A stretch of DNA of 20,221 bases from a virus. The stretch is from the IMG/VR virus record IMGVR_UViG_3300025141_001011, positions 1-20,221 of that record; one strand, given 5' to 3'. The notes beneath the pieces were generated by a model. That model did not search any database. It was given only the letters and a program-made list of their open reading frames with translations, and had not been told where the DNA came from. The translations under genes and the position numbers were made by a program. Shown piece after piece: positions 1-8,201 of the stretch (positions are counted from its first letter, which is position 1; each line of letters starts with the position of its first letter).

Positions 1-785
1 GCTTTCTCCCTATCCACAGTGCCTGAGAAGACGTTTTCCACATTCCATGCATGAATGTCCCCATTTGGTTGCGGATGGCCACACAGAGCCAACAGGGCCC
101 TAATCTCAGCCCCATTATAGTCAAGCGCCACAAAGAAATCATTCATTGGGAGAATTGCCTCTTTATTCTCCGCTTTAATATTCATAATGGGAAAAGACTT
201 GGAAGTTGTCGTCAAGCGACCTGTCTTGGATCCAAACAAATCATAAACAACCCGGAGCGGTTTCCCAAAGAATCTAATGTAGAGGCTGCGAGCCTTGGCG
301 TCATGGAGGGATAAATTTTCCATTTTCTCCCAATTGACTTTGATTGGCTGCAGTGCGATTTCTTGGATAGTCTCATATGTTTCTCGGAGGAACGAATAGT
401 TCTTTGGCCGAGGAATCGTGTCGAAAACGTGATCACAAATGCGATTTTTGATGTCTAAAAAGTGATGAAGGTGTTTTTCTGGTATAAGATCAAACACGCA
501 CACATCTTCTATATTAATTTTCGCGTTGAGAAAAGAATTTACAAACGCATTTATTTTTTGTTCTCGATATTCGAATCTGCTTCTGAGTTCGACTGGGCAA
601 ACGTCTTTAATATCTCTTCCGCTACAGTACAAAGAAGCATAATCAATAGGGTGATCCCGCAAGTGACGAGACCAATTCCATGTCCGATCGAACCCGTTAG
701 GAATTCTGCCATCATAAAAAAATTGTTCATTACCATAAAGTCCAAAGCATTCATTTTTATCGTCAATAACCTGAAAGGTTGTCAT
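1..785 (-). CDS. polA: Family A DNA polymerase (Pol I type), N-terminal part, truncated by window edge
   Basis: Translating the minus strand from the ATG at 785 gives 261 codons without a stop, running off the left edge. The start follows a good ribosome binding site (GGAGGA) and lies 14 bases after the preceding stop. Residues about 182-260 carry family A landmarks: a TGR motif (T188-G189-R190) in a GSKTGRLTTTS context, then motif A as FVALDYNGAEIRALLAL with the metal-binding Asp at D222, then DIHAWNVENVF with D243-I244-H245. This enzyme class copies the phage genome from template and dNTPs. Motifs B and C would lie beyond the window. Only about 190 residues precede TGR, and I see no DxE-type motif of a 3'-5' exonuclease, so proofreading may be lost or carried by another gene. 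It directly follows virion genes on the same strand with no terminator visible between. Family assignment is confident; the missing exonuclease is an inference from motif inspection. Confidence 0.9.
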   Translation of the reverse strand, partial: MTTFQVIDDKNECFGLYGNEQFFYDGRIPNGFDRTWNWSRHLRDHPIDYASLYCSGRDIKDVCPVELRSRFEYREQKINAFVNSFLNAKINIEDVCVFDLIPEKHLHHFLDIKNRICDHVFDTIPRPKNYSFLRETYETIQEIALQPIKVNWEKMENLSLHDAKARSLYIRFFGKPLRVVYDLFGSKTGRLTTTSKSFPIMNIKAENKEAILPMNDFFVALDYNGAEIRALLALCGHPQPNGDIHAWNVENVFSGTVDREK

Positions 786-799
786 GCGTCCTCCAACGC

Positions 800-2083
800 T
801 TAATATCCACCACCGCCTCCCGACGGACCAGAACTTCTTATAGAAGTACCAGTTGTCAGTGTGGCCCCAGAAGAAGTTCTAGATTCGTTTGCAAAAGGAA
901 CTGAACTTATGGGTTTTCTGACGTTTCTTGCAAAGTCATCATAACCATAGGGTTTGTTCCAAGTTTGATTTCCGAACCTACTATTAATATAGCCCATTAC
1001 CTTATTCTTGTCAAGTATTTTTGCTCTTCTTTTTATACTTTTTATTTTGTTTTCTGTAAAGGGATGGCCTTCCTCGTAATTTCTGAATGAAATATATAAA
1101 TCATACCAATAATCATCTGCAATTGAAGCTTGAGAAATTTGATTTCTTTGTGTATATTTTTGTTTTGTTTTTCCACTACAGACAATTAAATCTTTAATTT
1201 CTGAATTGACAATTGCAAAGAAATTATAATACTTTACTATAATTCTTTTAATTGTATTTAAATTAATATTATATGTTATATTATACCTATTAAATATATC
1301 TTCAAATTTACTAATTCTATATTTGCCAAGATATGGTGCCATGGCTGGGGATTGTAAATCCGCGATCAGAATCCAAGGAGCATGCTCCATCAGAGAGAAG
1401 CCTCTGTTCAGCATAACTTTCTTGTAGTAATTAAAATTCTTGTCATCAATGAAATTATCTATTTTTGCTTGATCTTTATCTATGTCCAGCCCCCCAATGT
1501 CTATTGCAAGGCCCGAATGGAAAACACTAGCAGAGGTTGATCTACACCACTTTTCCATTGTTATTGGGGTGCGTGTTTGATCTCTAGATATTATTTTTAA
1601 AAATAACTTGACATATGAGTAAAAATCGGTTATCTTATTAAGGTCGGTGTGGTTTGCTAAAATTTCTGTATTGTATCTCAGGAATATTCCTGAGAGGGTG
1701 GTTTCATAGTCTTTATAGGGAGAACGGTATGCTCTTTTTGCCTCCATAGAATACATTAGCGGATTGCTTTTTTCAAGCAATCCGGCGTTGCATGCGTATT
1801 GAAAACTTTTTCTAACATCATCAAACGCATCAACAACAAAATCCATTGCAATCATTCCTGTGCCGGGGCTGTTTGTCGCGGTTAATGGTTTCAAATATTT
1901 GGTTTTGGGCATTATGGAATTATCCTTGTGGTCAATGGTGCCATAATATGCTTGCTCGAAGAAAGACAAATCCTTTGTTTCTTTGAGCGAACCTTGGTAG
2001 GCATTGACATAAAAATTTGCTCTATGCCACCAAATATCTTTGGCTGATGTTATATCATTTGTGCCTCTAAATTCTCTTGCCAT
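800..2083 (-). CDS. Unknown protein with glycine-rich C-terminus, probable virion or baseplate-associated protein
   Basis: This 427-residue protein is not one I recognise. I chose the ATG at 2083 (MAREFRGTND) because it shares its A with the upstream TAA stop (TAATG) and has GGAG about 10 bases before it; an earlier in-frame ATG at 2104 lacks a binding site. The protein is rich in Tyr, Asn, Ile and Lys, has no signal peptide or membrane segment, and ends in a Ser/Thr/Gly-rich tail closing with GPSGGGGGY, as in some phage structural proteins and fibres. The coding DNA at about 1140-1320 is much richer in A+T than the neighbours. Its place after the baseplate genes and stop-start coupling to the signal-peptide gene suggest a role in the tail tip or in host interaction, but this is inference from position only. 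Confidence 0.75.
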   Translation of the reverse strand: MAREFRGTNDITSAKDIWWHRANFYVNAYQGSLKETKDLSFFEQAYYGTIDHKDNSIMPKTKYLKPLTATNSPGTGMIAMDFVVDAFDDVRKSFQYACNAGLLEKSNPLMYSMEAKRAYRSPYKDYETTLSGIFLRYNTEILANHTDLNKITDFYSYVKLFLKIISRDQTRTPITMEKWCRSTSASVFHSGLAIDIGGLDIDKDQAKIDNFIDDKNFNYYKKVMLNRGFSLMEHAPWILIADLQSPAMAPYLGKYRISKFEDIFNRYNITYNINLNTIKRIIVKYYNFFAIVNSEIKDLIVCSGKTKQKYTQRNQISQASIADDYWYDLYISFRNYEEGHPFTENKIKSIKRRAKILDKNKVMGYINSRFGNQTWNKPYGYDDFARNVRKPISSVPFANESRTSSGATLTTGTSIRSSGPSGGGGGY

Positions 2084-2742
2084 TATAAGTTTACTCCGGT
2101 CCATAATGAAATGGACGCTTGCTCGATGTCTCTATTAAATACCTTTGGGTGGAAAATAATTTTGATTGGATCTAAATCTTCAACGATTTTTTTTCTAGGC
2201 GCGTTGTTGGGCATTTTGCAAGAATTGCCGGAACAATTACCACCATTCACATAAACTGAATTGTTATTTCTTCCTCCGGTGGTCGTAACCTTTTGTCTTA
2301 CTAAATATCTTGTTATTCCTCTTTTGGTTTTAATTGAATGATTAACAATTTGCATGTATTCATCGTAAAGAGCCATTTGAATAATCATTTGATCTCCGTT
2401 GACATGGATAAATGTCCTAAGAAGAAGATGTCCGTTGTCATATGCACATTTAAGAGCATCCTTGTCATAGTTACAATCTTCATAGATAGAAGAGATGGTT
2501 TCGGAGTTATATACCAAGATAATATCATTTGCTGGTCCGTGCTGATCTTTTGCATATCGTTTATAAACAGAAGTATAACCGAACACAAGGTTTTTGTCAA
2601 CTAAAATTCCATAATCAGAATTGTTTATTATTATTGGATCTTCAACATACACCTCATACATTCGACTACTTTGAACTGTCATGACTTCTTGCGGAACATC
2701 TTGTGCAAAACACAAAGATAGTAAAGATAATAATTTTAACAT
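2083..2742 (-). CDS. Exported protein of unknown function with Sec signal peptide
   Basis: This 219-residue protein opens with a short, clear signal peptide: MLKLLSLLSLCFAQDV, with Lys at 3, a Leu-rich core and a probable cleavage after CFA. The Cys sits after Leu-Ser-Leu, which is a poor lipobox, so type I cleavage is more likely than lipidation. The mature part is rich in beta-prone residues and holds two spaced Cys pairs (CNYDKDALKC and CSGNSC), consistent with disulfides in an oxidising compartment. AGGAG lies 11 bases before the ATG. The stop overlaps the next start (TAATG). A protein sent to the periplasm is unusual between a baseplate hub and another structural gene. It could modify the host envelope, exclude other phages or help release, but none of these is shown. 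Confidence 0.75.
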   Translation of the reverse strand: MLKLLSLLSLCFAQDVPQEVMTVQSSRMYEVYVEDPIIINNSDYGILVDKNLVFGYTSVYKRYAKDQHGPANDIILVYNSETISSIYEDCNYDKDALKCAYDNGHLLLRTFIHVNGDQMIIQMALYDEYMQIVNHSIKTKRGITRYLVRQKVTTTGGRNNNSVYVNGGNCSGNSCKMPNNAPRKKIVEDLDPIKIIFHPKVFNRDIEQASISLWTGVNL

Positions 2743-2756
2743 TTCATATAGTTCTC

Positions 2757-5700
2757 CTATGGTTGTGCTTCTAAAGCCGCTCTTACTTCTCCTGCTTCTG
2801 CCACTCTCTTGGTCTCCGCTGCTAGGCTGGCGCAGTTGGCGGATTTGGTGGCGGCGGCTGCAATCTCTTCCGCCGTCGGATCCGAGCCCTTCCTCCTAAA
2901 TGCGCTAATATCTGTTGTTCTTGTCCATATGGCGTCAACTTTGCTTGTGAAGCTTTGATCTGATTTAATCGACCCTTCAACTTTGGTTATTAGGTGATAT
3001 CCTCCGATGCCCAACACATTGGAAAGAGAACCCTTATCCGTTGGCCAACCCATATTGTCTCCATCATCTGGCTCCAAGGCAACAAAACACAGCATTCCGG
3101 GCTTAAACAAGGTGTTTGGCTCCAATTCCATTGAAACGCTGTAGTGGTTTGATAGAAGGCTCATTCCGCCGGCCCCGCCGTTGAAATAACGAGACTCTCT
3201 TAGTCCGGGGGCATTTGTTCTTTTAAAAGATGCCGTTTTCACACATCCGGTTTTAATAGATCTATTAATTTTGAAAAATGACATGCCAACATCTTCAAAA
3301 TCTTTTCTACTGCCGTCGTGTTTTTCGCTATAAACGTTGTGTGATGACGTGTAAATTATGGCGTAATTAGTATAATTTGTAACCGGGGAGGTATCATCAA
3401 CTTTAAAGAAGGGAAGACCCTCTCCCTTGTCCAATGTACTTGGGCTTAGATCGAGGACTTGGCCTGCGTTTTCATTTATGTGTCTGGAAACACTAGTCGT
3501 TCCCCACCTATTGTTTCCAGCGTACATCCCTTCTGTTATTGGCACCCACCCATATTCATCTTGCCATTTTGTATTATATCCAACCCACGCATCCAACAAG
3601 GGGTCTCCAACCGCTTCGAAATGCCCGACTCTAAATGTAATCTTTTCTTCGTTCACATAATTAAAACATTGTTCATTCATAACATTTGTGATAAGCCTCT
3701 CAACAAGATCTCTTACAAATGTTATGACCGGATAATACTTTCTCTCTTTTTTAACGACCACTTCTTCATACCAATTCTTAAAAAATTGTAAAGATACTGG
3801 AATGTCTAAGATGTTTATGGATATCCCGACTGCATTTTCTAACGCCGGATTTTTCCAAAGAAATGACCCCGCCCCGAATCTAAGCTTCAAATGACTGACA
3901 TTATCTACGAGTTCATCATAAGAATCGCGTTTGTCTTGTTCTCCGATTTCGCCATATAGAACATCAGAAACAACGTCCATTAGGTCGCCCAAGGAAAAGA
4001 AATGAACGCTTGGTTGGGATGGATCGATTATCGCCTCTTTTCTTTTTGGCTGAATTGTTGTAGATGCTTCACCACCCGCAGCAGGAGCCGCCGCCACTGC
4101 CGCCGCACCTATCAGGGAACTATCCAGAAAAATCTCGTTGTTGTAATCTTTATTAGAAAAATTGTGTTTTGTGGCCGCCATGAGAGCATGCTCGCTCAAA
4201 CTGACTTCTTTTATAAATTTTCGTTTATAAAGTTCGGGAATTATTTTTCTTCGTCTTGATTCTGTTGTAATAGAATTGGACTGTCGTGCTAAATCCTTCT
4301 TGATGCTTCTTAAGTCTTCTATTGGGCAGCCGGCGGCCTCCATAATAACTTTTCTTTGAGCATCTTCCGTATCTTTTCTTTCTATAATTAATTTTTTATC
4401 AGCCAAAGCATCCATCGCTGGAGATTTTAGCGCTGTTTCCATATATCCGCGATAAGAAATCGTCAATTCATATTGTAAATTGGATTTATGATTAATAGAA
4501 ATTTCATGATCTTCCAAGGCTAAATTTAAAACCAAAGTTGAAGTCATCAAAGAACTATTGACCACTTCAACTTTACCAGTCACCTCATCATCATCTTTTG
4601 AAATATTCTCTGAGTCTATTTGACAATTCAAAATAACTCGAATTCTATTGTAGTCCGGGGAATATTGATTGATTATTGTGGAGCCCAAGCCATTAGAGTT
4701 TCCGATTGTGTCTGGGTAAACTATCAAATCTTTTAGGCTATAAGTGTGTGCCACCGAGACTTCACCTTCCTTTGTTATGACTTGCAATTGTGCTCCTAAC
4801 ATTGAGGCCGATGCCAATTTGAATTTGAGTTTAGCTTTAACATCCCTTCTGGCTGTCGCGGGATTGCTGCCGTCCATGGTGTATGAAAAAGAATCAAAAA
4901 CGATTCTCCCGCCCAAATTATCTAATTTTGCATCCCCCTCACCAGCCGTGACTGCTTGAATGTTTTGTTGGATTAATTGTTCTTCAAGTGTTATTGCTTT
5001 TTCGATCACTACTGTTGCCACCTCGTCGGCCGTTGCTGGTACCCTAGCAGATGATGCCTGCACCCCTTTGTCTCCCCCGGCAACAACCGTCATTTTGCCC
5101 TCCTTTACCTTGGCTTGGGATAACAAAAATGGAATTTCTTGAAGCTCGGAGAGTTTCCCATTCTTACTGAATTTTGGCCGAACCAAATAGATCTTAAGTT
5201 TGTGGCCGATGTGAGAATATAAATCTTTTGGAGCATGTGTAACAAACTCATCAGAGTCGTGCCAACCTCTTAAAACATTAACAACCTCTTGTTCGCTATC
5301 CCCCATGGAAAAAGGAATGCATCGTCCTCCCCAATAATATGGTTTTCCTTTTCTTTGGTTTTTAAAATAATTGGAAAAGTTTTCTAAATTTGCAAGAAAC
5401 GCGCATTGCTCGGAATATTTCTCCCAAAATACATTGGACGCTTCTTCTTCCTTTTCTTTATCCTTTTCCGGTTCGGGGGCCTTGTTGAGGCCGGCGGCTA
5501 GCCGATCTTTTATTAATTGTGCCCCAATAGCGCTTTCGGCGGCTGCTTCCGAGGCCGATAAGCTTTCCAAGCCCTCATCCAACCCGGATGTCGCAGCGCC
5601 AAATTCTCGGAGAATTTCATCGCCTTTCCCATCAGCATACCAAGCCTTAGCGGCAGCAGAATAAAACATGCCGGTGCCTATCTGATAATAACTAACAATT

Positions 5701-6167
5701 GCTATGTGATCATCAGGAAAATTTAAAGTTGATTGGGAGCTTTTCTCAAATGCCTCAATTGCTTGCGCTTCGTCTGTGACAACATTTGCTTCAATCGCCC
5801 ATGCGACAAACCCTTCTTTTGCTGACTCCTCGTTGGCAATCAAAAAGAGAAAGTCTTTGCCCCATTGTTCATAATTTGCAATTTCTGCTGCCGCAGCATC
5901 GAATGCTGCTCTTTCCTCTGAGGTGCTCCACCCTGCCTTTTCAGTAGCATCAAACCAACCTATTGACTCCAGCGCGTCTTTTGTCCAAGTGATGCCTCCA
6001 ACACCAGTGAAGAGCCCCGGAACAAAAATTCTAGTAGTAGAATTTGTAGCCCCGTAGCCGGTTTCCCAAACTCCCACGTCTATTTTGGCGGTTGAGCCCC
6101 CTTCTGTTCCCCCGAGTAATTTCTCTTTTTCACCTTTAAAAGTCTTAACAAAATCTTCAATGCCCAC
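2757..6167 (-). CDS. Large baseplate hub-like tail protein (gpD/gp27-type C-terminus)
   Basis: This is a protein of about 1136 residues. I prefer the GTG at 6167 (VGIEDFVKTF) because GGAGGGG lies just upstream and only one base separates it from the preceding stop; a TTG at 6185 would add six residues. The C-terminal region reads LGIGGYHLITKVEGSI followed by FTSKVDAIW, after a segment with FKPGMLCFVAL. This resembles the beta-barrel end of contractile-tail hub proteins, which lock the tube to the spike. Position after the gp53/LysM-like gene fits the gpX-gpD order seen in other contractile tails. It is far longer than gp27 or gpD. Residues about 75-245 form an Ala/Glu-rich, probably helical segment ending in a charged linker (PEPEKDKEKEEEA); a second Ala-rich linker and an Ala-rich C-terminal helix also occur. 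I saw no lysozyme motif. Hub assignment is moderately supported. Confidence 0.6.
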   Translation of the reverse strand: MGIEDFVKTFKGEKEKLLGGTEGGSTAKIDVGVWETGYGATNSTTRIFVPGLFTGVGGITWTKDALESIGWFDATEKAGWSTSEERAAFDAAAAEIANYEQWGKDFLFLIANEESAKEGFVAWAIEANVVTDEAQAIEAFEKSSQSTLNFPDDHIAIVSYYQIGTGMFYSAAAKAWYADGKGDEILREFGAATSGLDEGLESLSASEAAAESAIGAQLIKDRLAAGLNKAPEPEKDKEKEEEASNVFWEKYSEQCAFLANLENFSNYFKNQRKGKPYYWGGRCIPFSMGDSEQEVVNVLRGWHDSDEFVTHAPKDLYSHIGHKLKIYLVRPKFSKNGKLSELQEIPFLLSQAKVKEGKMTVVAGGDKGVQASSARVPATADEVATVVIEKAITLEEQLIQQNIQAVTAGEGDAKLDNLGGRIVFDSFSYTMDGSNPATARRDVKAKLKFKLASASMLGAQLQVITKEGEVSVAHTYSLKDLIVYPDTIGNSNGLGSTIINQYSPDYNRIRVILNCQIDSENISKDDDEVTGKVEVVNSSLMTSTLVLNLALEDHEISINHKSNLQYELTISYRGYMETALKSPAMDALADKKLIIERKDTEDAQRKVIMEAAGCPIEDLRSIKKDLARQSNSITTESRRRKIIPELYKRKFIKEVSLSEHALMAATKHNFSNKDYNNEIFLDSSLIGAAAVAAAPAAGGEASTTIQPKRKEAIIDPSQPSVHFFSLGDLMDVVSDVLYGEIGEQDKRDSYDELVDNVSHLKLRFGAGSFLWKNPALENAVGISINILDIPVSLQFFKNWYEEVVVKKERKYYPVITFVRDLVERLITNVMNEQCFNYVNEEKITFRVGHFEAVGDPLLDAWVGYNTKWQDEYGWVPITEGMYAGNNRWGTTSVSRHINENAGQVLDLSPSTLDKGEGLPFFKVDDTSPVTNYTNYAIIYTSSHNVYSEKHDGSRKDFEDVGMSFFKINRSIKTGCVKTASFKRTNAPGLRESRYFNGGAGGMSLLSNHYSVSMELEPNTLFKPGMLCFVALEPDDGDNMGWPTDKGSLSNVLGIGGYHLITKVEGSIKSDQSFTSKVDAIWTRTTDISAFRRKGSDPTAEEIAAAATKSANCASLAAETKRVAEAGEVRAALEAQP

Positions 6168-6168
6168 C

Positions 6169-6492
6169 CTACACCCCTCCTGCAATGGCCCCGGGGCTAT
6201 CTGGAATTTCTATAGTGGTTCCATATTCCAAATGGGCTTCTGTTGGGGTGTTATTATACATAGCAATCACCCACCAATAATCATAAGTACCGTAGTAGTG
6301 ATAGGACAATTTGAAAAACCTATCCCCCATTGACCAAATGTGTTTTCTCGAGGACACTCCCTTTAGCACATCGGTAGAAAAAGTTCTGGTTCTATAGTGA
6401 GTTATGCCCTTTGGAACCCCTCTATCCTCGAAAGTGTTTTTATAGAGATCATCATTGTTTTTAATTTTTCTCATATTTCTATATCTTGGCAT
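6169..6492 (-). CDS. Baseplate wedge gp53-like / LysM-like tail protein
   Basis: This 107-residue protein has a basic N-terminus and then a LysM-like core at about residues 52-80: IWSMGDRFFKLSYHYYG followed by YWWVIAMYNN. The pattern of GDR, then YYG, then YWWVIAxxN is shared by T4 gp53-type wedge proteins and by the small gpX-type LysM proteins of contractile tails, which join baseplate parts together. AAAGGAAA precedes the ATG. It lies 14 bases after the duplicated tube-initiator-like gene and one base before the hub-like gene, the order expected for a gpX/gp53-type protein. The fold family is well supported; whether it is functionally a wedge or a hub-proximal connector cannot be settled here. 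Confidence 0.75.
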   Translation of the reverse strand: MPRYRNMRKIKNNDDLYKNTFEDRGVPKGITHYRTRTFSTDVLKGVSSRKHIWSMGDRFFKLSYHYYGTYDYWWVIAMYNNTPTEAHLEYGTTIEIPDSPGAIAGGV

Positions 6493-6506
6493 TATTTTGT
6501 TTTCCT

Positions 6507-8201
6507 TTATTTACACGCATCAATGTACTTTTGAATATTTCCATCAACATCACCCTCGGAGGCCTCCCCACCATCTAATTTTTGAAGTGGTAGGGCCTTG
6601 TTCTTTCTTAAACTCAATCCAAAATTATAATTTGGATAAATTCTTTTTAAATATTTTGCCCTTGATAAACCTTTGTTTTTCTCATCGCACAATGTGGGCG
6701 GTGGAGTTCCTTCTTCATTTCCTGTATTGCCCCCGCCACCACTATCTCCTCCGGAACTCCCTTCATTTCCAATAGTTTCGGCATAATCTATTCCAAAAGG
6801 CCATCTGCTATCGTCATCATATGATAATTTGTTTTTACTAAGCGGAGTATTTCCCAATTTGCTCAAAGCGGCTTCATTCAATTCAAATTCAAAAGAAATT
6901 TTTAAAACTTTGGGAATTATGAAGTTACTAGCGTATTCAAAAAACCCTGCGTCCATATCCACCGTTATGTCCATTTTCGAAAGTACACAAAACAGACCAT
7001 TAGACTTAATTTTATTGTAGCTTAGAGAACCAACCGTTGGGCTGTGTGGTTTGGATAGAAGGTTTTGAAAATAAGCATAAACATTGACCCCTATATCCCG
7101 GGAAGTTAAAGATAAACCATATTTACTTTTGTTCTTGGAACTGGCCAAGGATTTTATAGGAAATCTAGCCAATGCTTGAATCTGCGCCAAATTGGCCCGG
7201 GCTTCTTTTAAAGAATCTGAAGGGATATTGACATCGACATTAAATTTTCTACTCTTTATCCCCCCTCCAAACAAAACCATCGTGACGTCATCCGTCGGGT
7301 TTTCCAATTTTGAAAAAGAATTTTCCTGTTTAAAAGAAAATTTATCAACGAACGCTTTAAATGCAGCGAATTTGTCTCCAACGTTATTAGCTATTCCAAT
7401 CCAAGCTCCTTTATAGCTAGCATATTTACCAGTGTCGCCCATTTTGTTAACAGAGTGTGCGTCGCTCAATGGCATTGTTATTCCAAATGGCCAATTTTGT
7501 GTATCAGTTGTTTTATATTCTCCTGTCTTGTCTAACCCTTCAATACTGCGAAACGATCCTCTTGTTACCTTGCCTTTATAATATGGAGTAAAGTCCGGAA
7601 AAATGTTTAGAGCAAATGAAATTGAATAAACTTTAGGTATTATTTTGCCATCTTTTTCAAACACCCCCATTTCCATTTCTGGATCAAAGCCTAAAGATGT
7701 CATATAACACCTAACACCATATCTTCGAACTTGATACCAATTTTGAACTCCTACTGATGGATCTGTTTTTAATCCATTTTGAATTAAATTGGCAAATAGG
7801 ACATACATGAAAGACTGAGAATTTACGGCGTCCGACTCTTTTGAGTGACTGCTCTTGCCCCCGGTGTTGCGAATGTATCTCAATAGTTCTTGAAACTTGG
7901 CCAAGTTCATTTCAGCCTCAGCAACAGAAGTAGCAGGAACATTAAGTTTAAACGAATAGTTAAATTTTGAAGTAACCTGTTTAACAACTCCGGTATTTTT
8001 AAAGAATTCTGTGTCTATTTTCACGCCGTAATCTAATCCAATTTTAAAACCATCAACAAATCCTTTAAAACTTATAACTCGTGAAACATCTTCGTGGGCG
8101 ATATACAGAATAGCATTTTTATTAGTAGAATAACTCCCAGCACTATCATTAGGTGCTGATAATTTTCCAAATTTATTAATTTTAGCATCGAAAAAAGTCA
8201 T
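6507..8201 (-). CDS. Tail tube initiator / baseplate tube-cap-like protein with tandem duplicated domain
   Basis: This 564-residue protein contains two copies of one domain, at about residues 30-240 and 263-474. Matching blocks in order are FKGFVDGFKI / FKAFVDKFSF, YSFKLNVPATSVAEAEMNLA / FNVDVNIPSDSLKEARANLA, GVFEKDGKIIPKVYSISF / GFFEYASNFIIPKVLKISF, and NWPFGI / RWPFGI. The copies are followed by a Gly/Ser/Glu linker (about 475-500) and a basic C-terminal tail. The gene overlaps the tape measure stop by four bases (ATGA), so translation is probably coupled. In T4 two tube-fold proteins, gp48 and gp54, cap the baseplate and start tube growth. One protein with two such domains placed just after the tape measure could do both jobs. 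The duplication is seen directly; the gp48/gp54-like role is inferred from position and architecture. Confidence 0.7.
   Translation of the reverse strand: MTFFDAKINKFGKLSAPNDSAGSYSTNKNAILYIAHEDVSRVISFKGFVDGFKIGLDYGVKIDTEFFKNTGVVKQVTSKFNYSFKLNVPATSVAEAEMNLAKFQELLRYIRNTGGKSSHSKESDAVNSQSFMYVLFANLIQNGLKTDPSVGVQNWYQVRRYGVRCYMTSLGFDPEMEMGVFEKDGKIIPKVYSISFALNIFPDFTPYYKGKVTRGSFRSIEGLDKTGEYKTTDTQNWPFGITMPLSDAHSVNKMGDTGKYASYKGAWIGIANNVGDKFAAFKAFVDKFSFKQENSFSKLENPTDDVTMVLFGGGIKSRKFNVDVNIPSDSLKEARANLAQIQALARFPIKSLASSKNKSKYGLSLTSRDIGVNVYAYFQNLLSKPHSPTVGSLSYNKIKSNGLFCVLSKMDITVDMDAGFFEYASNFIIPKVLKISFEFELNEAALSKLGNTPLSKNKLSYDDDSRWPFGIDYAETIGNEGSSGGDSGGGGNTGNEEGTPPPTLCDEKNKGLSRAKYLKRIYPNYNFGLSLRKNKALPLQKLDGGEASEGDVDGNIQKYIDACK
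6780..7415 (-). repeat. Protein-level tandem repeat, copy 2, in the tube-initiator-like gene
   Basis: This segment encodes residues about 263-474 of the 564-residue protein. It is the second copy of the domain at 7482-8114, with the matching blocks VNIPSDSLKEARANLA, IIPKVLKISF and RWPFGI. Confidence 0.7.
7482..8114 (-). repeat. Protein-level tandem repeat, copy 1, in the tube-initiator-like gene
   Basis: This segment encodes residues about 30-240 of the 564-residue protein and aligns by eye with the segment at 6780-7415. It includes the LNVPATSVAEAEMNLA block and ends at NWPFGI. The similarity is clear at protein level, not as identical DNA, so the duplication is old. Confidence 0.7.

Noticed and set aside
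1-785. Mitochondrial (Pol gamma)-like polymerase, as reported in cyanophage S-TIM5
   Set aside because: Motif A here reads DYNGAEIR, of bacterial/phage Pol I style, not the Pol gamma-like form as I recall it; motifs B and C are outside the window.
51-803. Plus-strand ORFs and short minus-strand ORFs at the left edge
   Set aside because: They lie across the continuous polymerase frame, which carries family A motifs; their translations look like shadow sequence.
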